In this document: piece by piece, positions 34,008 to 40,462 of the stretch
Layout: the number at the start of each line of letters is the position of its first letter
Position numbering within the stretch: position 1 is the first letter of the stretch
Assembly (NCBI GenBank): GCA_046729855.1
Contig: JBKPHM010000060.1
Coordinates: forward strand, 1-56,358
Direction: 5' to 3'
From: DATHSY01 sp046729855
GTDB lineage: Bacteria > Actinomycetota > UBA4738 > HRBIN12
DNA: 56,358 bases
Notes under the pieces: generated by a model
Told to the model about the DNA's origin: nothing
The model's database searches: none
What the model saw: only the letters and a program-made list of their open reading frames with translations
Translations under genes and position numbers: made by a program

Positions 34008-34371
34008 CCGGACGGCCGAGAGTGGACCGCACCGCGTGCGCCTGCTCACGCGCGCTCCCACCGGAACCGCCGCGGACCTTCTCGCCTGCACTCCGCCCAT
34101 CTAGAGAAGATCCGCGTCGCCCCCATCGTTCTCCCCTCCCGCGGCTCCCACCGTCACCGTACTGTCGCACACGTGAAGGCGACGACGTTCCTCCCCAGTG
34201 GCAATCAGGATGGGAGCCGCTCGCGGCTCGTGTGGTCGGGAATGAACGTTGCTCGGCGGAGGGAACCGAGGACGGAGTGGCTAGGAGCCTAGCCGACCCC
34301 CCGAGGCTCCGTCGTTAGTCGCGAGGCGATTTTGTTTCGGGAACTTTCCGCGGAGCACTCTCGTTTCGTCC

Positions 34372-34560
34372 CTAGGCGGCGGGGTCGCGCCCGCGGATGC
34401 GATGGATCTCCACCGTCCACCCTTCAGGTTCGAGCCCTTGCCTGTAGCTCTCCGCAACGGCCCTCGGCAGGACCATGCCGATCGAGTTCCCGTGCTTCCG
34501 GGCCTTCATGTCCACGACGTCCCGTGGGTTCCACCCGGGCGGCTTCCGACCTTTGCCCAT
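34372..34560 (-). CDS. AbrB/MazE-like small DNA-binding protein, 62 aa
   Basis: From ATG 34560 the C-terminal part reads KARKHGNSIGMVLPRAVAES, a swapped-hairpin AbrB pattern typical of MazE-type antitoxins and transition-state regulators, then LEPEGWTVEI. The N-terminus is basic and lacks a second domain. No toxin gene is adjacent on either strand, so calling it an antitoxin would be guesswork. Confidence 0.6.
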   Translation of the reverse strand: MGKGRKPPGWNPRDVVDMKARKHGNSIGMVLPRAVAESYRQGLEPEGWTVEIHRIRGRDPAA

Positions 34561-34826
34561 ACGCGAGCCGTACCCGCGTTCTTGCGGATGACACGTACGG
34601 CGGCAACTTCCTCGGAAGGGTGCGGCCAGCAACATGGGACCCCCATTGTGCGTAGTTGGGCCGGTTAGGCCGCTTCACAACGGCGCCCTGGATCCCCGAG
34701 GTGTCCGTCTGTGGGTGGCCGCAGTGTTTGACTGCCGTTGCATGCGCGACGATTGCGATCCGCCGCTTGCCCGAATCGTTCGCCTGGGCGTCATCCGGAC
34801 GTTGCCTTCCGGCCAGACGCAAGGCC

Positions 34827-34832
34827 TAGCGT
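34827..34832 (+). promoter_or_regulatory. -10 hexamer TAGCGT
   Basis: TAGCGT is followed by seven bases and ATG 34840. Confidence 0.5.
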
Positions 34833-34839
34833 CCGCGGC

Positions 34840-34977
34840 ATGGCCCTATACACGGTGACCGATTGCCCGGTGTGCCGCGCGGTCCGCAGCGTCGTCCTCG
34901 GCGTGTGCAGCGTCTGCTTCGCCGAGTTCGACGACGAGCGCGACTGGCTGCGGGAGCCGGACGAACGGGCAAGCTAG
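34840..34977 (+). CDS. Small zinc-finger-like protein, 45 aa
   Basis: A 45-residue protein with two CxxC pairs (CPVC at residue 9 and CSVC at residue 24), spacing typical of a zinc ribbon, and an acidic tail (FDDERDWLREPDERAS). Its promoter hexamer is ideally spaced, which together with the Cys pattern supports a real gene. Function unknown. Confidence 0.6.
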   Translation: MALYTVTDCPVCRAVRSVVLGVCSVCFAEFDDERDWLREPDERAS

Positions 34978-35048
34978 GACCCAGCCACCACGACGGGATC
35001 AAGGGCCGGCCCGGCCGGCCGATCCTTTCGCGTCGTCCCCGGTTCAGA

Positions 35049-35537
35049 TCAGCCGAGCTGTCCCCGGACCACCCCAGTCGGGTGTGTGTCGTTGTGCATG
35101 TTGACGTAGTAGTCCTGCGGATTCTTCCGGATCTCCTTGATCAGCGCTGGGTCGGCCGACACACAGACCGTGTCGGTCGGGTAGCTCGTCGGCGTCGTGC
35201 CCGTGGTCGGGTCGAACAGCGTCACGACGATGGGCCCGGGTTCGCCGACCGGTGCCTCGTGGATGTGGGCGGCGAAGGGCAGCGGCTCGCCGGCCGTCAG
35301 CGTGAGCTCGCCGAACTGCCAGCACACCTCGCCGGCCCCCTGGTTCAGCCAGATCACGACCGACCCGTGGTCCAGGTCACCGTGGGCGTTGGTCGGCGCC
35401 TCCGCGGCGCCGCTCAGCCGGATCGAGAACCGCCTGCCGGTCTGGGCACCGGCCGCCGTCACGCCGATGACGCCGACGGCCAGGGCGGCGGCGGTGGTCA
35501 CGGCCAGCGCGAGTCGTACCGCTCTGGTTCGGAGCAT
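35049..35537 (-). CDS. Secreted CHRD-domain protein
   Basis: A 162-aa protein with a signal peptide (ALAVTTAAALAVGVIGVTAA) and one CHRD domain: FSIRLSGAAEAP, GEVCWQFGELTL, AAHIHEAPVGEPGPIVVTLF and the C-terminal YYVNMHNDTHPTGVVRGQL. CHRD domains are immunoglobulin-like folds first seen in chordin and common in bacterial exported proteins. A very strong GGAAGGAGGGAGGG precedes the ATG, suggesting high expression. Confidence 0.92.
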   Translation of the reverse strand: MLRTRAVRLALAVTTAAALAVGVIGVTAAGAQTGRRFSIRLSGAAEAPTNAHGDLDHGSVVIWLNQGAGEVCWQFGELTLTAGEPLPFAAHIHEAPVGEPGPIVVTLFDPTTGTTPTSYPTDTVCVSADPALIKEIRKNPQDYYVNMHNDTHPTGVVRGQLG

Positions 35538-35604
35538 GGTCCCTCCCTCCTTCCGATGCGGGTACTACGGTCGGGTCGCCGTCTGGGTTCGGGCCGGGTG
35601 GGCG

Positions 35605-35868
35605 CTAGTGGGCCTCGCCGCGGCTGCGCTGAGCCCACAGGATGAATTCGTCGGTGTCCTCGCCGAGGTCGAGGGCTACGTACTCGTCGGCGAGCCGGCG
35701 GATCTCCTCGTCGGAGAAGCCCCGGACGCGAAGGGCGTCCCGGGCGTCGTTCTCGAGCAGCCGGGCGCTCTCGACCTCGGCGTCTTCGGGCTGGGGATGC
35801 CCCGGGTCGTCCACGTCGCCACGCTTCTCCTCGGCGTATGGGCCGGGCCGGATCGGGTCGCTGGCCAT
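35605..35868 (-). CDS. Hypothetical acidic protein, 87 aa
   Basis: ATG 35868 has GGAGGGA upstream. The protein is hydrophilic, with a central helix-turn-helix-like pair (ALRVRGFSDEEIRRLADEYV) and an acidic end (LDLGEDTDEFILWA). No family assigned. It lies divergent to the methyltransferase. Confidence 0.65.
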   Translation of the reverse strand: MASDPIRPGPYAEEKRGDVDDPGHPQPEDAEVESARLLENDARDALRVRGFSDEEIRRLADEYVALDLGEDTDEFILWAQRSRGEAH

Positions 35869-35904
35869 GACCGGCGTGTTCCCTCCGAGCGTCTCCCGGA
35901 AACG

Positions 35905-35910
35905 TAACCT
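35905..35910 (+). promoter_or_regulatory. -10 hexamer TAACCT
   Basis: TAACCT is followed by six bases and GTG 35917, the leaderless spacing. Confidence 0.5.
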
Positions 35911-35916
35911 GGCGCC

Positions 35917-36555
35917 GTGCAGGGACGCCTGGATCCGAAGCGGATCGTGGCGGATGGCTACGATCGGATGGGTCCGGCGTTCTCAAAGTGGAACGCGGAG
36001 CGCCCGCCTGAGGTTCGGCGTTGGTTCCTGGGCGAGGCGCTCGCGAGGCTTCCCGAGGGGTCGTCGGTGCTCGAGCTCGGCTGCGGCCCGGGCACCGATG
36101 CGCAAGAGCTCGCGGCGAACCGGTGGTACGTCGGCGTCGACCTGTCCCGCGTGCAACTCTCGATCGCGCGGCAACGTGCACCGCACGCAACGTTCATCGT
36201 CGGGGACGTCACGTCGATCGCGTTCCGACCCGCGTCATTCGACGGCGTCGTGGCCTTTTACGTCTTCAATCATGTGCCGCTCGAAGAAGTCGCTCCGACC
36301 TTCGCGAGAATCTTCCGCTGGCTCCGACCCGGTGGCTGGCTGATGTCCTCGCTCCTGACGACCGAGGCGGATGACCGGGTCGAGGAATGGCTCGACGTTC
36401 CGATGTTCTTCGCGGGAGCACGACCCGAGTCGTACGACCGCTTGCTCCGCGACGCCGGCTTCGAGCTGGAGCTCTTCGAGATCCGCGGGGAGGTGGACCC
36501 ACGCCACGGCTCAGCCGACCACCGATGGCTCATCGCGAAGAAACCAGGCGCGTAG
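35917..36555 (+). CDS. Class I SAM-dependent methyltransferase
   Basis: A 212-aa Rossmann methyltransferase. Motif I is SVLELGCGPGTDAQELA; the acidic post-I strand is GVDLSRVQLSIARQ; motif IV is GVVAFYVFNHVPLEEV, and LRPGGWLMSSL follows. The methyl acceptor cannot be inferred. The GTG start at 35917 follows a promoter hexamer directly. Confidence 0.88.
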   Translation: MQGRLDPKRIVADGYDRMGPAFSKWNAERPPEVRRWFLGEALARLPEGSSVLELGCGPGTDAQELAANRWYVGVDLSRVQLSIARQRAPHATFIVGDVTSIAFRPASFDGVVAFYVFNHVPLEEVAPTFARIFRWLRPGGWLMSSLLTTEADDRVEEWLDVPMFFAGARPESYDRLLRDAGFELELFEIRGEVDPRHGSADHRWLIAKKPGA

Positions 36556-36602
36556 CCGATTGACGTCGCTGGGAGCCTTGCGCGCTCGCATGCGTGAACG
36601 TC

Positions 36603-37199
36603 CTAGCGAGTGCCACGCGACCCGACGCCGTCCCGAAGTTCCTCGAACCGGAAGCAGTCTCCTTCGTGGTCATTTACTAGACCGACGGCTTGCATGAATG
36701 CGTAGCAGACCGTCGGGCCGACGAAGCGGAAGCCTCTGCGCTTCAGGTCCTTGCTCATCGCGCGGGACTCGTCGGTCTCGGTGGGGATCTCTGAGAGCTT
36801 CCGCCAGCCGTTCACGATCGGGCGGCCGCCGACGAAGGACCAGAGAAACGCATCCAGCGACCCGAACTCGCGCTGTACGTCGAGAGCGCGTTTGGCGTTG
36901 GTGACCGCCGACTCGACCTTCGCACGGTTGCGAACGATGCCGGGATCGGCGAGGAGTCGTTCGACGCTTCGGGCGTTGAACCGGGCAACCTTGGCGGGGT
37001 CAAAGTCGGCGAAGGCCCGCCGGTACCCCGCGCGCTTGCGGAGGATCGTGGACCACGACAGTCCGGCCTGCGCGCCCTCGAGCACCAGCATCTCGAAGAG
37101 ATGGCGGTCGTCGTGCGAGGGCGTTCCCCACTCCCGATCGTGATACTCCAGGTACAGCGCGTCCGCGCCCACGACCCACTCGCAACGCTTTGGCTCCAC
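36603..37199 (-). CDS. tag: DNA-3-methyladenine glycosylase I
   Basis: The enzyme has all four zinc ligands known for Tag: Cys in KRCEWV, His in EYHDREWG, and the C-terminal His and Cys in GLVNDHEGDCFRF. The core LVLEGAQAGLSWSTILRKR matches the family. It excises 3-methyladenine in base-excision repair. An ATG at 37229 would overlap the divergent gene's ATG. GTG 37199 (198 aa), seven bases after TAGCGT, is better placed and starts at the first conserved residues. Confidence 0.93.
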   Translation of the reverse strand: MEPKRCEWVVGADALYLEYHDREWGTPSHDDRHLFEMLVLEGAQAGLSWSTILRKRAGYRRAFADFDPAKVARFNARSVERLLADPGIVRNRAKVESAVTNAKRALDVQREFGSLDAFLWSFVGGRPIVNGWRKLSEIPTETDESRAMSKDLKRRGFRFVGPTVCYAFMQAVGLVNDHEGDCFRFEELRDGVGSRGTR

Positions 37200-37206
37200 G
37201 TCCCGC

Positions 37207-37216
37207 ACGCTAGCAT
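37207..37216. promoter_or_regulatory. Overlapping divergent -10 elements (ACGCTAGCAT)
   Basis: Minus-strand TAGCGT (37212-37207) serves tag GTG 37199. Plus-strand TAGCAT (37211-37216) serves the LysA-like ATG 37228. They share the central TA. Confidence 0.5.
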
Positions 37217-37227
37217 CGGGCGCGGAC

Positions 37228-38454
37228 ATGGCAGCGGGCCTGCGGCAGTGGTGGGAGCGCCCAGGGCTGGAAGTGCGGGGCGGGCGGCTGTTCGTCGCGG
37301 GCCGCGACGCCGAGATGCTCGCCCACGAACACGGCACGCCGCTGTTCGTCTACGACCTCGAACGGGTCGGGGAGCAGGCTCGGTCGCTCGTCGATGCGTT
37401 CGAGCGGCTCGAGGTGCCCTTCAGGCTGCGGTTGGCGCTGAAGGCGCAGCGCGATCCGCTCGTCCTCGCGTTCGTCCGGCGCCTCGGGTTCGTCGGGATC
37501 GACGCCTGCTCGCCGGGCGAGGTCGCCCACGCCATGCGGCACGGCTGGCCCGCCGACGTGAGCAGCTACACAGGCACGAACGTCTCCGAGCGTGACCTCG
37601 ACGCGCTCCTCGAACACCGGATCCACCTGAACGTGGACCTGCTATCTCAGCTCGACCGGGTGGGGCGGCGCGATCCCGACGGGAGGATCGGGCTCCGGGT
37701 CAATCCTCGCGTCGGAGCGACCTGGTCGGGGGAGTCCGAATCCCTGTACGCGGGGGCCAAGGCGACGAAGTTCGGGATCGTCGACGGACAGCTCGACGAT
37801 GCGCTCGAGCTCGCTGCGAAGCACGATCTCACGATCGACACGATCCACTTCCACGTCGGCGACGGGTTCCTCACCGACGGCCTGTCGGCGTTCCGTGACG
37901 CCTCGGAACGCGTGGCGGCGATGGCGCGGCGTGTGAGGCAGGCCGGCCATCGACTCGAGGAGATCAACGCAGGCGGCGGCCTCGGGGTTCCGCAGCGGCC
38001 GGAGGACGAGCGGCTCGACGTGGACGCGTACGCGCGGACGCTCGTCGATGCGTTCGGCGATCTCGAGGTGACGATCGCGTGCGAACCGGGCGACTTCCTA
38101 TGCAAGGAGATGGGCGTCCTGCTCGCGGAAGCGGTGACGATCGACGACCGGGACGGGACGACGTTCGTCGGACTCGACGCCGGCTTCAACGTGGCGCCCG
38201 AGCGCTTCATCTACGGCGCGCTGCTGCCGATCGTCCACTGCCGCGCCGTCGACGCATTTCCGATCCGGACCGTGACGGTCGCCGGCAACATCAACGAGGG
38301 CGACGATCTATGGGGCGAGGGCGTCCAGCTGCCCGACGTCCGCGAAGGCGACGTGCTCGCGATGCTGGGCGTCGGGACCTACAACCAGGCGATGCACATG
38401 GATCACTGCCTGCGACCGCCCGCTGGCGTGGTCGCGTTCACCGACCGGATCTAG
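37228..38454 (+). CDS. LysA-like fold-III PLP enzyme with altered active-site Cys
   Basis: A 408-aa alanine-racemase-fold decarboxylase relative. The PLP Lys is in RLRLALKAQRDP, the cofactor loops IHFHVGDG and INAGGGLG are present, and the C-terminal Tyr region is VGTYNQAMHMDHCLRPP. Two positions differ from diaminopimelate decarboxylases: the usual EPGR is CEPGDFLCKEMG, and the CExxD motif supplying the catalytic Cys from the other subunit is NINEGDD, with Asn for Cys. The fold is secure, but the substrate and even decarboxylation are uncertain. Confidence 0.85.
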   Translation: MAAGLRQWWERPGLEVRGGRLFVAGRDAEMLAHEHGTPLFVYDLERVGEQARSLVDAFERLEVPFRLRLALKAQRDPLVLAFVRRLGFVGIDACSPGEVAHAMRHGWPADVSSYTGTNVSERDLDALLEHRIHLNVDLLSQLDRVGRRDPDGRIGLRVNPRVGATWSGESESLYAGAKATKFGIVDGQLDDALELAAKHDLTIDTIHFHVGDGFLTDGLSAFRDASERVAAMARRVRQAGHRLEEINAGGGLGVPQRPEDERLDVDAYARTLVDAFGDLEVTIACEPGDFLCKEMGVLLAEAVTIDDRDGTTFVGLDAGFNVAPERFIYGALLPIVHCRAVDAFPIRTVTVAGNINEGDDLWGEGVQLPDVREGDVLAMLGVGTYNQAMHMDHCLRPPAGVVAFTDRI

Positions 38455-38992
38455 CGGGGAACGGGTCTGGCTCCTGCACAGGCTGGTGATCCAGCTCCGC
38501 GAGTCGAGAGAGGACCGACTTGTACCGATCGGCCGCCCGACGCGCCGCCTCGTCGTAGGCCGTCTGCAGCTCGTCTTCCGGGAACACGTCCCGCGGGGCG
38601 TCGCCGAGGTCCGTGTTCGCCTGGCCGGAGAACGTGGCCCCCTCGTTCACCACCAAGACCTTGGATCGGATATTGCCCTCCACGCGGCCACCCTCGGCGA
38701 GCTCGGTCTTGGTTCGTGCGGTGACGTCTCCCTTGAGCGTCCCGCCCATCACCACGTTCTCGGCCTGGATGTTGGCCTCCACATGACTCTGGGACGACAG
38801 GATCACGTCGGCCCGCGCGGAGATCCTCCCCTTCGCCCTGCCGTCGATCCGGATGGATTCGCTGGACACCAGCGACCCTTCCACCCGAGCCCCGCGACCC
38901 ACCACGGTCACCTCGGGGCCGTAGGCCTCAGCGATCCCGGGTTCCCCCGGCTGGACCGGTCCTTGGCCTGCCTCCCGGCGTCGTCGCTTCAT
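38438..38992 (-). CDS. Bactofilin-type polymer-forming protein
   Basis: A 184-aa protein. A basic N-terminus is followed by the bactofilin beta-helix core: VTVVGRGARVEGSLVSSESI, RIDGRAKGRI and VEANIQAENVVMGGTLKGDV, then VEGNIRSKVLVVNEGA. The C-terminal helix carries DELQTAYDEAARRAADRYKS. Bactofilins polymerise into cytoskeletal filaments often bound to the membrane. ATG 38992 has GGAGGAACG upstream. It overlaps the convergent LysA-like gene by 17 bp. Proximity to the coiled-coil cluster makes a cytoskeletal link worth testing. Confidence 0.9.
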   Translation of the reverse strand: MKRRRREAGQGPVQPGEPGIAEAYGPEVTVVGRGARVEGSLVSSESIRIDGRAKGRISARADVILSSQSHVEANIQAENVVMGGTLKGDVTARTKTELAEGGRVEGNIRSKVLVVNEGATFSGQANTDLGDAPRDVFPEDELQTAYDEAARRAADRYKSVLSRLAELDHQPVQEPDPFPARSGR

Positions 38993-39320
38993 CGTTCCTC
39001 CTCACCGGTCTGCGGTTCTTCCGGGCGGCGACCCGGCCGCTCACGGGGGGGAGATGAAGCCGCATCAACCGTTCTGGGTCCTAGAACCGCCTTCCCGGCT
39101 CTACCATTTCCGCTGGTCGATCGTGGCATCGTCAGCCGGACCCGCTGGCTTTAGCGATGCGTTCGCCCAGCATGTTGCCATGCTGCCCCGCTCGCCGTCC
39201 TGAGGGATGTCGACGGCGCCGGGGCGCGGCGCGATGGTCTAAAGGTTCGGATGCCCTCCTCCGATGGCTCCTGAGAGGGCGGTGCTGCCGCTCGCGTGGT
39301 CGCAACGGGAGGGACTGGGG
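38993..39320. other. Intergenic region between divergent bactofilin and RDD genes
   Basis: About 330 bp with no plausible gene on either strand. It must hold both divergent promoters. No TANNNT hexamer with leaderless spacing is evident; both genes instead have strong ribosome-binding sites. Confidence 0.5.
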
Positions 39321-40040
39321 ATGGATACGACTGACCTCAACAACGTGCCCGAGCCGCAGCGTAAGCCGTTCGGGTCCAACCCTGCTCCGAATCTGGGCTT
39401 CAATCCCGCCCCGCGGCTGGACTTCGTCCCGCCGCCCGAGGTTCCGACTCCCGAATACGCCAGCGTCCGGGACCGGGCGAAAGCTCTGGCGATCGACGCC
39501 CTCGTGTGGGTCGGCGCCGTCCTGCTGCTCGGAGTGCTTTTTGACGGGATCAGCTCGTCGAACGGTCTGCTCTGGATCAAGATCGGCGGCCCTCCGTCTC
39601 TTTTCGCAACGGTCCTGTGGCTGGTCTACATGACGCTGACGGAGGCGAAGTACGGGGCTTCGTGGGGCAAGCGGGCCAGGGGCCTCCGCGTCCTCATGGA
39701 GGACGGAGCGCCGGTGACTCACGAAGCCGCGCTCATTCGGAACCTGCTCAGGTTCCTGGACGCGATCCCCTACATCGTCCCCTACTACCTCGGGTACTAC
39801 GTCGCCTCGAGGTCACGGAAGGTTCAGCGATACGGTGACCAGATCGCGGAGACGATCGTGGTGTCCGCGTCGGGGAGCCGCGAGCCGGCGGTCGCGGACC
39901 TGCCGCCGGCGCTCCCGCTGCTCGACTCGGACCCCGCCACGGTGCCGTCGAAGCGTCGCGGACGCCGTCTCCTGGCGGTTATCGCGCTGCTCGTCGTCCT
40001 GGCGGGCGGTGCCGCAGCCGCCTTCCTCCTGATGAGGTAG
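39321..40040 (+). CDS. RDD-family membrane protein
   Basis: A 239-aa protein starting at ATG 39321 after GGGAGGGACTGGGG. A Pro/Asn-rich cytoplasmic leader precedes the RDD domain (YASVRDRAKALAIDALVWVG), with the second signature EAKYGASWGKRARGLRVLME and later YGDQIAETIVV. A C-terminal basic segment and final helix (LLAVIALLVVLAGGAAAAFL) end it. RDD proteins have unknown or transport-related roles. It converges on the coiled-coil cluster. Confidence 0.87.
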   Translation: MDTTDLNNVPEPQRKPFGSNPAPNLGFNPAPRLDFVPPPEVPTPEYASVRDRAKALAIDALVWVGAVLLLGVLFDGISSSNGLLWIKIGGPPSLFATVLWLVYMTLTEAKYGASWGKRARGLRVLMEDGAPVTHEAALIRNLLRFLDAIPYIVPYYLGYYVASRSRKVQRYGDQIAETIVVSASGSREPAVADLPPALPLLDSDPATVPSKRRGRRLLAVIALLVVLAGGAAAAFLLMR

Positions 40041-40078
40041 GTAGGAAGAAAGAAACGAAAGGGTTCGCTCCTACCTAC
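40037..40078. terminator. Hairpin between convergent RDD gene and coiled-coil cluster
   Basis: GTAGGTAGGA (40037-40046) pairs perfectly with TCCTACCTAC (40069-40078) over a 22-base purine-rich loop. The stem includes the RDD stop codon and lies between two convergent genes, so it could terminate both transcripts. No long T-tract follows on either strand. Confidence 0.55.
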
Positions 40079-40105
40079 GCTACGAACGTACGCACGGGTG
40101 CGGAC

Positions 40106-40411
40106 CTACCGTCCCTCTGCCGATTCGGCTGCGATCCGGAACGCGGCGGCGATGAAGGCGAGGCTTTCCTTCGGGACGACGGCCTTCCTTCTGAACTTGC
40201 GGATCTTCACCGTCTGTTCGAGCTTCTGCAGCCCGGTCTTGATGTAGTTCGGCGCGAGATCCTCCAGGTTCTGCCCGGTCTTCATCACGCTGTTGAAGAA
40301 GGGGAGGGAGACCGTCACCGTCTCCTTGCCATCGTCCTCCGGAAGTATCAGAGCGTAGATCCGATCCGCCTCTATCCGGGCGATCGTGGCCATGTTCAGA
40401 CCCAAGCTCAC
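40106..40411 (-). CDS. Hypothetical protein, 101 aa, last gene of coiled-coil cluster
   Basis: GTG 40411 has GGAGG nine bases upstream. The protein is a compact alpha/beta sequence: ARIEADRIYALILPEDDGKE, then TVTVSLPFFNSVMKTGQNLE and a Lys-rich middle (KIRKFRRKAVVPKES). No Cys and no membrane segment. No family recognised. It lies 51 bp downstream of the giant coiled-coil gene in the same direction and is probably co-transcribed. Confidence 0.65.
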   Translation of the reverse strand: MSLGLNMATIARIEADRIYALILPEDDGKETVTVSLPFFNSVMKTGQNLEDLAPNYIKTGLQKLEQTVKIRKFRRKAVVPKESLAFIAAAFRIAAESAEGR

Positions 40412-40462
40412 CGACCGATCCCTCCTTCAATGGCGCAGGCTCGTCTGGTGACGACCAGGTCC

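Noticed and set aside
34279..34294. GGCTAGG-AG-CCTAGCC dyad
   Set aside because: The loop of two bases is too short for a terminator, and no gene start is correctly placed for an operator.
37227..37230. Divergent ATG starts of tag and the LysA-like gene sharing CATG
   Set aside because: The tag frame is better started at GTG 37199, seven bases after its own TAGCGT, which removes the overlap.
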